Numbered from the stretch's first letter, positions 47,857-59,945 are shown. The stretch: 64,000 nucleotides of DNA from Unio delphinus (GCA_029339505.1 JAQISU010000032.1:5766001-5830000), one strand, 5' to 3'. Notes: a model not told the origin generated them from the letters alone. Program-made: numbers and translations.

Positions 47857-48706
47857 TTGTCGGCGTGCAGCCCTCAGTCGCTTGTATATTCAATTGCTCG
47901 TTTAATTTATATCTATAAAGTAAAATCTATTTCGCTGAAAATACACACATCCTATTTGGTACATGTACAGCAAAGACAAAATACACACTTTCAGTCTGGA
48001 ATGTGCTATTGTTATTGGAGGGTATTCAGGTTCTATTTATACAATGCCAGCATTCTAGCGATCCATTAAAATATGCCGTTGTTGTATACACTCAACCTAG
48101 GGGCAAATAAATGCCTTTAACAACGAACAATAGAATGTATACATCCTATTTCTAGTTTATCTAATGGTGGGACAAGTTTAAAGACCTGTGTTTTGTTTTT
48201 CTTTATTATCGGCACTATTAGTCATTATTGGTGCTATTAGTTCGTACGTACGTATGTATGTATGGATGGATGGATGGATAACGGATTTCAGGACAATCCT
48301 GGTAACTTTTGTTTTCGTAATCAGCAAGACTGATGAAAATAATTTAATCTCGTTGGTAAAAAGGATTGAAAAAGCCAAACTCCGTACTCTGAGAGACACC
48401 ATCGGTTGCTTAAAGTTGTATGCAAGTGGGTTGACATGTTTTCGGTTTGGAAAATGACCATATTTTAAAGTAAGGAAAATAAGTTAAAACGAAAGATAAA
48501 AGACTGATTTTTATATCTGTATAACCCCGTTTTAGATATTCAGAAATTTTTGTTTGGTGTCCAGAGCTCATTCCAACACATCATTCACGCATTGGATCCA
48601 AGGGTTGTCTTTTCGGTATGAAAATGCACTTTATGTTATCACCCAGCACATCGTGAGTTAGAATGTGGCGGTAAAGTTAGATGGGTAAATAAAATTGCCG
48701 CGGTTT

Positions 48707-48932
48707 TTGTTTGTTTGGTTTTGTGGGGTTAAATGCTATTCATTCAGGACATGATATGCTACAGATAACGGCCAGTAAAGTTGATGGATGAGGACCCATT
48801 GAAGAGCCATCGACGTACGGGAAGCTACTGGCAAGCTTTCTGACATTCCACGTTAGTCGAGTGGAGACTCAAACTCGGGTCGACAAATGTGAGATGTTTG
48901 AGTCATCTGTACAGGTGATTGCCCAGGTCCCC
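48707..48932 (-). mobile_element. SINE-A copy 7, diverged
   Basis: Retains 'gggttaaatgctattcattc', 'gaagctactggcaagctttc' and a B-box-like 'agactcaaactcggg', with many substitutions and deletions. Older than its neighbours. Confidence 0.82.
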
Positions 48933-49282
48933 TCTCAGCGTCGGACTCGTAATCCAAGGATCCCATTCGACTGTGTCTGTCTGTTTTAATGAAAGTCTTT
49001 TTGCTATCATTCTATCATGACATGATGTAGCCAGTAGTGTGCTTCACGTGCAGGTAAAAGCAACATAACAAAACACATTGAATTTGTTCGCACATGCTAC
49101 ACGTGCATTTTAACCAACGACAACAGCGCCCTCCTCCACTTATTGTGTTGTCACTGACATACACTGTCGGGTGTGGTCTAGAAAATTAGACGTACGTTGC
49201 AAGTTCTAAAACAGGTTCTTGTTTGGCGGTTAGTGTATTTCTGGTGATTAACCATCTTTGGTCCAAGTTATAGAAGAATACA

Positions 49283-49521
49283 GGGGCCCCGAGGGGTCTA
49301 AAGCGCTGTCCGTTACGGATCATTGCCATCTCACCTGTCTGCGTTGGTTCGAGTCTAAGATTCGGCTAATGTAGTTATGTGAGAAAGCTTGCCAGTTGCT
49401 TCTCGTGGGTTGGTGGTTCTTTCCGGGGGGTTTCTGGGTTCTTCTTCCACCATTAATACTGGTTGCCATGTATAGCCTATATTGTGCTGTAAAATGGCGT
49501 TTAACCATAAAAAACAAAAAC
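49283..49521 (+). mobile_element. SINE-A copy 8
   Basis: + strand, starts GGGGCCCCGAGGGGTCTAAA (12-bp A-box deletion), ends GGCGTTTAACCATAAAAAAC. 13-bp target-site duplication ATAGAAGAATACA (49270-49282 and 49522-49534). Confidence 0.95.
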
Positions 49522-49678
49522 ATAGAAGAATACATATTTACATTACCGAAGAAACAGTAATCCAATCGGTATTTATTTTATATCACTGTCCACTGAAATG
49601 AAATATTTACGCACATATTGACGCTTCGAAATGTAACGATTCCACGCAAAGGTATATTTGGTTAGCAAAAGTTCGTGT

Positions 49679-49680
<2 letters not shown>

Positions 49681-49753
<73 letters not shown>
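49681..49753. repeat. (CT)n microsatellite
   Basis: About 73 bp of CT, then a short TG run. Confidence 0.97.
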
Positions 49754-49764
<11 letters not shown>

Positions 49765-49789
49765 AAGAAAAGTTTTTACATGTAATAAA

Positions 49790-50018
49790 GGGTGGCCGAG
49801 TGGTTTAAAGTGTTGGTCGTTCCTGACCACTGCCATCTCATCTCTGCGTGGGTTCGAGTCTCGGATTCGGCCAATGTGGGTATGTGGGAGAGCTTGCCAG
49901 TAGCTTCTCGTGGGTCGGTGGTTATTTCTGGGGTTTTCCCGGGTTTTTCCTCCACCATTAATACTGGCCTTCATGTATAGCCTGTTTTGTGCTGAAAACG
50001 GCGTTAAACCCTAATACA
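49790..50018 (+). mobile_element. SINE-A copy 9
   Basis: + strand, complete except the GGGGCCCCGA cap. 12-bp target-site duplication ACATGTAATAAA (49778-49789, 50019-50030). Confidence 0.95.
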
Positions 50019-50492
50019 ACATGTAATAAATTGGACTATATACTTAATTTCTTATATATTTACTAAACGCTGCGCATCTGGAATTCTTCTCTTTTAATGG
50101 CAAACTAAAGCCATTATTTTCATAGCTAGCATTTAGAAATGCGAAGAATGCTACTAAAACATACACTCACGTCATTTGTAATTAACTCGTGGAGACCACT
50201 TGTAAGCACAACACAAGGTTCTAGGCATACAATGAACTCTTATACCACAGGAGTATCAGAGTCGAATCCAGAATATCGTGGAGTGGGAGGGGACGCTAAA
50301 TATGTTAAATGACTGATCTGTGGGACGGGACCTTTGGGTGGGAGCCCTGGTGCTAGACATGCATTTCAAGCGTTTTCGAGGCATAGTTTTTTTTTTATAA
50401 GAAAAACTTATTGTAGGAAACGTTCAGTTTGTTTCGAGGTCATTAGTTAGAATGCAGTGGAAATAAACTGATCCAGTATTACAGTTTTATAG

Positions 50493-50693
50493 TTTGGCGC
50501 TCAGCTGTTAAGTGTTAGGACTGGTTGGCCTGGTGTCAGGATAATGTGACTGGGTGGGACATCATGCTACATGTCTGCGGCATGATGCCCCAGTGCTAGA
50601 CATCAATATAAACTGCCTCACTGCAGACATCGCAGCGATATGACTGAAAAATTATTAAAGCTATGTTAAAAATCCTAATCAAACAAACAAACA
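50493..50693 (+). mobile_element. SINE-B copy 2, 5'-truncated
   Basis: Lacks the tRNA-like head; begins 'tttggcgctcagctgttaag' and retains the body and the tail 'gttaaaaatcctaatcaaac' with AAAC repeats. Confidence 0.93.
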
Positions 50694-50742
50694 CTGTTCT
50701 TGAATAACAGATTCCGCAGGTGATGTCATAGATAAGAGCTGT

Positions 50743-50993
50743 TTTTGTCTTGTTTTTGATGGTTTAACGCCAATTGTCAGCACAAAATAAGCTATACATG
50801 GCGGCCAGTATTAATGGTAGAGGAAGAACCTGGACAACCGCCAGAAAGAACCACCGATCTACGAGAAGCTACTGGCAAGCTTTCTCACATAACTACATTT
50901 GCCGAATCTTAGACTCGAACACACGCAGACAGAGGTGAGATGGCAGTGGTCCCTAACGGACAGCGCTTTAGACCACTCGGCCACTCGGGGCCC
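50743..50993 (-). mobile_element. SINE-A copy 10
   Basis: Full-length, - strand, with 12-bp target-site duplication GATAAGAGCTGT (50731-50742, 50994-51005). Confidence 0.96.
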
Positions 50994-51267
50994 GATAAGA
51001 GCTGTGATTAACTTTTACAGTCTCAAACCTTGTAAATCGATGACGGTTGGTAGTAATGTTTTGGATTTTAAAAAATATACTTTTCAGGTATAATTTCAGA
51101 TACCAATATTTGCTATATATTGTTTTTGAAATGCTAATTCAGATATTCTAGGTTTGACTACTTTTCAAACGGAAGGCAATGACAAATTCATAGATTTTGT
51201 GTAATACACTAATTTTGTATCGACCTAGTTTGCCAGCACACGTGATTTTTTCCCCCATCCCAACCCG

Positions 51268-51540
51268 GAGGCCCCGAGTGGCAGAGTGGTCTAAAAAGCT
51301 CACCGTTAGTACTTACGGCTCACTGACATTTCACCTCTTTCGGAGTGGGTTCGAGTCCCAGGCATGGCCATTATGGGTAAGCTTGCCAGGAGATATTTGT
51401 GGGTCAGCGTTTTGTTTGTTTCTTGTTTTTTATATATTAAAAAACCGGGTTTTTCCTCCACCAGTTGTAATGGCCGCCGTGTAAACCCTATCAATATTAC
51501 GCTGAAAAGTTGCGGTAAATCCCACTAAACAACTACAACA
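51268..51540 (+). mobile_element. SINE-A copy 11, variant subfamily
   Basis: Head GGCCCCGAGTGGCAGAGTGG, B-box-like GGGTTCGAGTCCC and a 3' end with 'tttttcctccaccag', but the middle ('tgtgggtcagcgttttgttt') differs strongly from the other copies. Probably a separate subfamily. Confidence 0.85.
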
Positions 51541-51849
51541 GCCATCCCTACACCATTCGCTAATGATTGTTTATATATGTAGGCGGACATTTAACAGTTT
51601 TGAAATCTTTATATATTTCGGCACGTGAAGAGCGTCAAGAAGTCATCAAAAATGGACCATATAACAATGAGCTAGCATCCGGTATCAGTCAGTACTAGGC
51701 GCAGACAATAAGGAGACATTTTCCTTTAGAATATTTATGATTAAAATAAACAAGGAACTTTATTTAACAAGGCTGTGTGATTTTATGGGTCAGAAATTCT
51801 TATTACTGTGAAAACTGAAACACAAAATTTCGTACATGGCGGCGGTTTA

Positions 51850-53210
51850 CTATATTGGACCTGTCCGTCCATCATTCTGCCTTCAGATATACTTTCCTTT
51901 AGGCTTAATAAGTCCCCTAAATATTTTTGATTTCAGCCAAATATGGTAAGTTTTGAGATATTGTTGAGACCGTGGATAAGTTCCTTTGTCGGCGTTCCGT
52001 CATCCTTTGGATATGTTATAGCCCATTGATAATTGGTCAACAAATTATCTTTTGTTTCCATTAAATAACTCTTTCAAATGTTTTTGGATTTCAACTCAGT
52101 TTGGGATGCATATTGATATTGAATAGACATTATTATTAGTCCATTACATCAAAATTTTTCAGAGTTGCAGTCCCAGATTGTCAGAACCGCAAAATAAATC
52201 CGTAGATTATTATGATTTCTATAAATTTTGCTGCTGGATGTTGAGGAATTATTTGCTGAATTTGATTATGAACGTTCAGCATCAGCGTTTTAGCGGGAGT
52301 TATAGCCCTTGATTGTCAGAGTGAGCCACTTTTATTTCCTCCCATTAACTGCATTAATTATTATTGGATTTCAGCCATATTGTTTAGATACCTTGTATTG
52401 ATAAGGCCTTGGGCGGGTTTGTCGGATTCTATACCATCATGGTTTAGCGGAGGTATAGCCCCAAACTGACAGATTCGTACACTTCTATTTGAATTTCGGC
52501 TAAACGTTTTGGTATTAAAATGATTATAAATGACGTTGATTATCTATTTTTAACGTCATTATGTAGTGTAATTATTTACACTAGTTTTCAAATCAATTTA
52601 ATTCAGTTAACACAAAATAAATATATTAAATATATTTTATCCATTTATGGTGTGCAGCCTGATAGGGATAAGATTTTGGAGTTTTATTGTCATTAGTCAA
52701 CCTTATTTACAAGAGTTATGGCCCCTGATTGTCAAGACTTAGCCACTTCCATCTTTGCACGCGAACGACTGCCTTACTTAGTAGGCAGTTTCATATTAAT
52801 GAGACCCCGGCCGAGTTTGTCAGTTTTATGAAGGTTCATGTTCTTGTTTAGATGAGTTGGTATCGTCTGACTCATCGTGATTCCTTTCAGTGGAATATCT
52901 TTATTTTGATGACACCCTGGCTTGGTTTAATTTTTTGGCCATCGAATTGCTTAATCATTTGACCGAGTTGCTACCACAGAATGTTGGATCCACAAACTTT
53001 TGTTTTTACAGCATAAATTTCTCAGTTACTATTGATTTGAAGAAATGTTATCCATTGTTCAGTATTGATAGAACTTCCGATGAGTTTTATTATCAACTTT
53101 CCTTGCCATTATTTAGTGTAGTTATGGTGTGTGAATGTTACACAGACATTTTGTATGCAGTTTTATATTGACGAGGCTTAATCTGGGTTCCATAGTCAGT
53201 CTTCTACGTC
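51850..53210. repeat. Degenerate ~150-bp tandem repeat, second type
   Basis: Phrases 'ggatttcagcca', 'gagttatagcccttgattgtcaga', 'gccacttttattt', and 'attgataaggccttgggcgggtttgt' return at about 51930, 52086, 52210, 52365, 52491 and beyond. Copies are strongly diverged. Confidence 0.65.
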
Positions 53211-54624
53211 ATCAGTAAAAATAATTTTGACATATGTGCATAAACGTATTTCATATATCACCAGTCATTTGAACTGTTTCCTCTTGCTCTTAATTCCAGC
53301 GAACAGCGTTGAAACACCAGTGCTAGGAATTTATATCTTCTGCATTTAGCTTGAAATCAGATATGATGCACCTAAATAAAGACAAAAAGTTAACTCTAGT
53401 TTAAATTTGCTACCTATTTAGAAATACCTTTTTTTTTAAAATAGGAAACTTGACAAATAATATAGTTATTAAAGTGATATCAGGTAATTTATATTTGCAT
53501 GTTTACGTTCATGGTACTTTGTCCGCCGCGAGAGATTATACGCGACTGACGTGGTAATTCGTTTTCCAGATAAGGCCGTATTTGGAAATTATACTATATG
53601 TTATTAAACGCATATCCTATTTCCAACGATCTGTTTAGATTTACAAATAAGGCAGCAATGTCCTTAAATGGCACACGAAAACCCGAGACAAAAAACGGAA
53701 GTAGTTGTAAGTTGAACTAAAATGGCGGACGATCCAAAAGAAAGTATAGGATAACGATGGTAAACGTTATTTTATACGTATTTCTTACATGATATGCATA
53801 AATTCTGTTTTTAAATAAGGAGCATATTTGACTCCTTTCAGTATATATAAGGAACTTGTTCAAAATGTTTGATAGTAGGCCGAAAAAGCACCGGGTGTGA
53901 ATCATACTCGGATGCTCGGTTCATGCATATAGGCTTGTATTGGTACCCCATCCATGAAGTAAAGGGGTACTAGATTAGTGTATAGACACGCACGTTTAGA
54001 AGCTGTGTAAGATTGTGCTCACACAAATACTGTCGTAAAATGCTTTTTATCCACATTCGAACATAATTGGATTCTCGTTGTAAGCTACCGGATATTAAGA
54101 TGAGAAGCTCTTCTGGTTTGCGGGCTTTATACAGTTTGCGAAATAGCCGTTAGCCCGCGAGTTAGAAGCTACAGTGGGTGAAAAGGAGTAAACAGTCGTC
54201 AGGCCAGTTGGATGTTTAGGTCTTCAAGTAATTGTTATGATATTAACAGAAAGAATAGAAACCAGTGAAAAATTAAATAACATCGAGTTGTTTCTGATGT
54301 TAACTGAATGAGATTGTAAATAACTCGTAGATAGCCTGCGTAATCGTAATACACGCTTGTAACAATGGTTAAGAACTCGTGTGCATTCTTGCTCTGTCTG
54401 ATAACACTGGCTATTTATAATTCCGAAAGTCAACACTTGGCGTACGGAATACGGAAGTCTCGAACTCACCAGAGGCTAAGATATCCAAACACGCCCAAGT
54501 AAAATGAAACTATTCGAAAGGAATGTTACAATATCAAATTAAAATTATTTTGTTAAAAAGTTGAGTTACATAATTTTTGCTTGGAATAGAGAAACGCTAT
54601 GCATGCAAAGATGGATGCGATGGT

Positions 54625-55790
54625 GTTTTCCGTCATCCGTCTGTTCGCAAATGTTTTGTTATTGCTACCCCTAACAAACTACATATAGGATTGCCATGAA
54701 ACTTTACAGACATTCAATCCATGATTCTTACTACAGTAACTCGCGCGATGTTTTCCACTCGTTCCGAATTTAACTCAAGCTTTCTGTCCAGAAATTTCTT
54801 TTTAATCTCGCTTCCGTCTTCAAGCCTTTCTATCTGGATGAACGAAAACCCGCACAAAACACAAATATTTCCAAGAAAATACGTTTTTATTGGTGTTATG
54901 ATTTGCACCGAGGGGGTTTCCATTTTCTATTGTCTTTTGATATCTCTCGGTTTCTTTCTATCCGACACGATGTCTGCGAAATACTGTTACTGGTTTGCCA
55001 GTCGCGTTTTGATTGGTCAATGCAAAGGTCGCCTGGACATGACCCCGTATCGAGTTAGTTCAGATGCTAGTGGCGTAGTACGTAACAGCTGATTTTAATC
55101 AGATTGTACGATGTCTTGCTGGTCCTAGATGAAAATGAGACCGATCTGATATCCGTTATGGCCTCCACAGTGGCCGTCTTGAAAATCCTATTACTGTTAC
55201 TTTTACTGATTTATATGAAATATTGCCATGGAGTTTTCGCCAGATGCCTAAATGGTGTGAATCGGATACCCATGTTAGTCACCTCGGCGGTCATCTTGAA
55301 AATATTTGTATCACTACTCCTCCTGAATGGATGATAATATCGAAATGGGTTTAGTTAGTAAACAACTTCTTAAGATGTCTAGTCGATCCTAATGGTGCCA
55401 TTCAGGCATTCAGTATACCTGCCACACTGGCCATCTTGAAAATCTAGTTATCATTACTTGTTTAGATGGCTAGACATATCGACGTTGTGCTTCTTCCAAA
55501 AACACTTCTTACTCTGTCTAGTTGCTACTAAATAGAAGTGGTGCCAACCTGATATCTAATATGGCCACCATCGCATGTTTATGTACGATTTTTTTAAATC
55601 TTTTTTCATCTTAAACGTACAATATATTATTCAGGGGTTTCCACCTAGAGACGTTTTATGATGAATAGTTGGACTTTTAAATGAAATTGTTGCCATGTTG
55701 ACATCCTATATGCTCACCACAGCAGCCACGTTGAAAATCTTGTTATCGCTCAGAAATGGTTTCAACACACCGCAATTTGAGGGAAAATTC
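54625..55790. repeat. Dispersed ~150-bp repeat, locus 5, split by a MITE-like segment
   Basis: The head and 'gattgccatgaaactttaca' at 54625-54715 match locus 3. A segment ending 'gctgattttaatcagattgt' (about 54735-55108) looks like a relative of the 40204 MITE. From 55110 on, at least four units follow ('tggtcctagatgaaaatgag', 'gccgtcttgaaaatcctat', 'cttaagatgtctagtcga'). Confidence 0.7.
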
Positions 55791-56233
55791 TAAAAAATCT
55801 TTAAAACCAGTAGAGCGTCAGTCTCCTCGATGGACTCTTGTTTTTGAAAAGATTCTTCGTTGATTTACAATCAGTTATCATTTCGAATTAACTTTGAGTG
55901 TTTTTAAAACTATGTAGTCCAACTAAGGCTGCTATCCAATGATTTAATGATAGATGTTGAATTTGTTCCACGTTGTCAGGCAGTTGTTTGCCGTATTCTG
56001 ATGGACTATAGGCAAATAACTGATATTGACACTGTTTCATGTATTCGTACACAATTGGACCAGTTTATAACAGTATAATTAACTCACCTTTTAAAACAAC
56101 GAAATATGAGCTGAAAAACATAGTCTGTGCAAACTTAAGCAGTTTATCCCCCAGGGGTGTAAAATTGATAGTTTAAAAAAAACTTGGTCTCAGAACGGAG
56201 TTGGGGGTCATATAAAAGATGTGGGGTCAAACA

Positions 56234-56289
56234 TGTACTGACAAATTTCCATCTGGCCTGTACGCTTTCATTTTAAAACAGTATATTGC

Positions 56290-56361
<72 letters not shown>

Positions 56362-56412
56362 ACACATTTCCATCAGGCCTGTACGCTTTCATTTTAATAT
56401 AGTATATTGCAA

Positions 56413-56480
<68 letters not shown>
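56234..56480. repeat. 121-bp tandem duplication containing (CT)n
   Basis: Copy 1 starts 56234 and copy 2 starts 56355 (TGT.CTGACA.ATTTCCATC). Each ends in a (CT)n run (56292-56355 and 56417-56480). Confidence 0.93.
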
Positions 56481-56483
<3 letters not shown>

Positions 56484-56748
56484 AATAATCCAACATGCAC
56501 AATTAAGAAGCAATGCATGTCCATTCCAAAAATAATTTTATTCATTTTTAATTACTTCGAACAATCCTTATTATTGTTTTGTAGCAGCCATGGAACAAAA
56601 CATTACATATAAGCCAATACAAAGCCAAATAAATATGTTTAATTAAATGGAAGTTAATTTACTGCTTATCATAAAATCCGTACTATCAGCGGTTTCATTG
56701 GACTTTGTCCTATAACACATTTACCCAAACATCAAAGAGGCAATGATT

Positions 56749-57234
56749 CATCTTCTTCCCAATAAGCTACACATAAACTAAAAGATCTTTATTTTATTGC
56801 AGCAAATTTATAAATTAAAAAAAAAAACAACAAAATATGTAATGACCCCTTGACTTTGTAATCCAAGTAACTCATTTGTCTCGGCAAGTTTACTGACTTC
56901 TTTGTTGTGAAAGAATGTTCTGGGTGAAAATGTGTTCTCCAGATATTTTGTGGTGAATGAGGGAAGATTTTTAAAATTCCTAAACAATGTTCATCTTCAT
57001 TCTAATATGTTACGCATAAACTTCAAGATCTTTATTTTATTTCAGAAAAAGTATCATAAAAAGCCCCAAAAAAATCTGCATAGAACCCTTGACTTCGTAA
57101 TCCAAATAACTTATTTGTCTCGGCATATTTCTGATTTCTTTGTTATGAAAGAATGTCATGGGTAATAGTGTTTTCTCCAGATATCTTGTGTTGAATGAGG
57201 ACAGATTTTTTAAACTCTTAAACGATGTCGCGAA
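56749..57234. repeat. 243-bp diverged tandem duplication
   Basis: Copy 1 56749-56991, copy 2 56992-57234. Shared landmarks include 'agatctttattttat', 'cccttgactt.gtaatccaa', 'ttgtctcggca' and 'tctccagatat.ttgtg'. Roughly 75-80% similar by eye, so old. Confidence 0.85.
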
Positions 57235-57994
57235 AGAATTATTCACTTTTACAGTCTTGGTAATCATGCGATGAGAAATCACACCGGTAATCATATTGGA
57301 TGTGCTGTATTCCAGTCAAGAGAATTATTTTCTCCATTTTTTCATCAATGTTAGAACCACATTTACTATTTTGTGTTCTGCTTCTTTCATGATCTTTCCA
57401 AACGATTCTTAATGCACGCCATTTTAATCTGGAGATTACTTTCTAGTACAACAAATATTTAAGTTAAATATGTGGACGACATGTTGCTGAGCTCCATGGA
57501 AATCGCGCGAGAGCTCGCGATAGTAGGGGAAGCTACTCCGTCATAACATTGCCTCTGCTAGTCTGGTTCCCTGTTTAGTATGGTCCCTACGTTGCACTCC
57601 GCTATACGAATAGTGAGTGCAACACAAAACATACAAAGAAGTGAACCAGTTTATGTCTCTGCTGAAAGTATACACGATGCCAACCCTCATCCAAAGCATT
57701 GGATATTAAATAAATCCTGAACGCATTATGTTTGCGTCAGAAAAACGCACGGCAACAAAACGCGTGCGTCAGTTTTCTCTAGCGTGCGTCCCTGGCGCAC
57801 AAATGTTCGTTAAGGAAAACACTGCTTAAGTATCGTGCGTAATAGAGTTTTCTCGTCGTTGTTTTCCCTTTCTACTCATTCTTCGATGAATGTAAAACAA
57901 TATGCGATTATGCTTAATTATTTATTATTTAAAGTATAAACCTATTCCGAAGATACTGGGAGAGGGTTGGGTTCTGGCAGTTGCAATATATCTG

Positions 57995-58175
57995 CTGGAT
58001 ACGCGATGGCAAAGTGGTTAGCGTGCTGGATTCGCCACCAGATAGTTGAGGGGTTGAGTCCTGTCCAGACCAGATAGCGTCGAATGCAGTGGAGATTCTC
58101 GGGGCAAAACACTTTGCTCCAATTGTCTCAGCACGATATAACCTTTTATGTGTTGCCATACCGTTAAACGTCAGT
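57995..58175 (+). mobile_element. SINE-C (third tRNA-derived family)
   Basis: A-box-like 'atggcaaagtggttagcgtg' and B-box-like 'ggggttgagtcctg' about 40 bp later form a tRNA-type head; it ends 'ccgttaaacgtcag'. Unlike SINE-A and SINE-B in sequence. No target duplication identified. Confidence 0.7.
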
Positions 58176-58322
58176 GAACGAATCAGTAATTTTGCTTTTA
58201 CATAATTTTGCTTTTGTCAGTTCTTTATTGAATCAGTACTTTCGTTTTTATATCAGCCAACATTTTAAATGATTGTATACATAATTCGTTTTGTACAGTA
58301 TTTAGTAAAATTGCTTTTTTCA

Positions 58323-58538
58323 GATCTATTAAAAAGACTTGAGATTAAAGAAGTCGAAAGTCATATCACATATAGCCTTCAAGCAAAACTGCCAAACACT
58401 AATATCGCACAAACATGTAATATGCTCATACGTATTGGTGATGTAGCAGACAACGCTATGGGGGAAATACTGATTCATATCTATCCCATCGAGAAACATT
58501 TTGGTTGCAAATACAATATTGATTCATTTTGTTTCTAG
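58323..58538 (+). CDS. Exon-like orphan open frame
   Basis: After a pyrimidine-rich TTTTTTCAG (58315-58323) the frame is open for 71 codons to TAG and has balanced, charged composition (LLKRLEIKEVESHITYSLQ, then NMLIRIGDVADNAMGEIL). It could be a terminal exon or a captured fragment. No family recognised, and the frame also extends upstream to an ATG at 58269. Confidence 0.2.
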   Translation, partial: DLLKRLEIKEVESHITYSLQAKLPNTNIAQTCNMLIRIGDVADNAMGEILIHIYPIEKHFGCKYNIDSFCF

Positions 58539-58607
58539 TCAAGTAAAGTCATTGGCGGATGTACCGTATGTATCTATATAAATATTCTGGTGCGCCATCG
58601 TATACTT

Positions 58608-58684
58608 TACCGGCAGATCAGAGTGTATATTGCATGCTCTTTTGATTAATCATAAGAAACTTCATAGACTCTGATCTGCCGGTA
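58608..58684. repeat. 17-bp perfect inverted repeat (hairpin)
   Basis: TACCGGCAGATCAGAGT (58608-58624) and its complement (58668-58684) enclose 43 bp. Confidence 0.9.
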
Positions 58685-59577
58685 TATTGTTTGTCTGCAG
58701 ATTTGATTCTGTGTAGTTTACATATGGTTCCAACTAGCACGCAATTATATACAGTAGATTTATCAGAATCCTGATTTTTTCTGAATATAACTATGTAAGC
58801 TTCAAACCAAATAATACACAATTGTCCTTCGTCACGTGTTAACGTCTTTTAGTCTTTCAATGGGCGAAATATAATTTTACAGACCAACGGTAATGCAGAA
58901 AGTACGGAATTAGGCCAGAAAGCAGAGCTGTACCGTGAAGGATAGGACGTTGTATAATTACAATATATTGGCAAAACTAAATGTAGTTTACGTCCTCTTA
59001 TTGTCAGTTTAGCTGGATCAGCATAAATGCACAGTGAATAATGCCTAATTTCCAATTTCATATGTAAACATGAGATAAAAGAAAAACAATAAAGAATATA
59101 TAAACAAATTGATGCACGAAATGCAGCGAATAATTTTGAACCAGAAAGCGAAACCGGATTCCTAATTTTCAAGTATTTGGGCTAAAGTTTGACCGCGATT
59201 TATATTTTCTTTTAAGATTATTAATTTTGTTTTCTATTATTTTTAAGTGAAAGAAAACAATAAACTAGTTCGAAAGAAACTCCAAAGTCAAGTACACAAT
59301 CCACCCACACCCGAATAATAAATGGTCGATCCCTTATCACGGGCTTAATTTCTACAACCTGATATCTGAAAACAGTAATCGTCACCTAAGCATTGATTAG
59401 TCCGAGTTTCCTCTGAGCCTTGTCACTCCATTTTTGATATTTGGCCATTTATGTTTGGGGTGTAGGTTGCATTCTCTATCGAAAAGTTGGAATTCGCCGA
59501 CACAATTTGGTGCCGGCATCGGATTGCCGCTTACTAGCCAGACTAGCAAATTTGAATGACCTTTCATCGATTTTCAT

Positions 59578-59788
59578 ACTCAGCCACCCTAGGCCGCAGT
59601 CGTAAGAATGGTATTGTTAGTGGCTTAAGATATTCGAGATCGACCATTTAATATATTATTTTCGAAGGGGGGGGGGGGGAGGAGACTGTGATATTCTTGA
59701 AAGAAACATTTTCGTTCAATAAATAGCTTGAAAAAGAATTATATCCATTAGTTTCCATTCTTACGACTGCGGCCTAGGGTGGCTGAGT
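59578..59788. repeat. 34-bp perfect inverted repeat around 143 bp
   Basis: The left arm 59578-59611 (ACTCAGCCACCCTAGGCCGC...) is exactly complementary to the right arm 59755-59788. The right arm runs into a tRNA-like A-box (GGTGGCTGAGTGG). The spacer holds a poly-G run (59667-59678). Confidence 0.93.
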
Positions 59789-59945
59789 GGTCAACAAAAC
59801 TCTCCTTTACAGATCGCTCAAACGTCTCACCTCGGACAGCTTGATCAAATGCCATAAAGCTTTGTAGTAACTGCCCGTGGAAGTTCTCTTTTCTTCCTCC
59901 ACGGAATAACTGGTCACGATCATAAGCTAAAAGTCAACTGCACAA
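59766..59945 (+). mobile_element. Diverged SINE-A relative
   Basis: Head 'ctagggtggctgagtggtca', middle 'cgtctcacctcggacag', end 'ttcttcctccacggaataac' and A-rich tail with AAAAC repeats follow the SINE-A order, with low similarity. Confidence 0.55.

Noticed and set aside
52890..53171. 93-codon frame rich in Phe, Tyr and Leu
   Set aside because: Falls in the degenerate tandem repeat region and has AT-rich noise composition.
54721..55092. 123-codon frame
   Set aside because: Lies in a MITE-like segment inside the dispersed repeat; no family motifs and a competing frame on the other strand.
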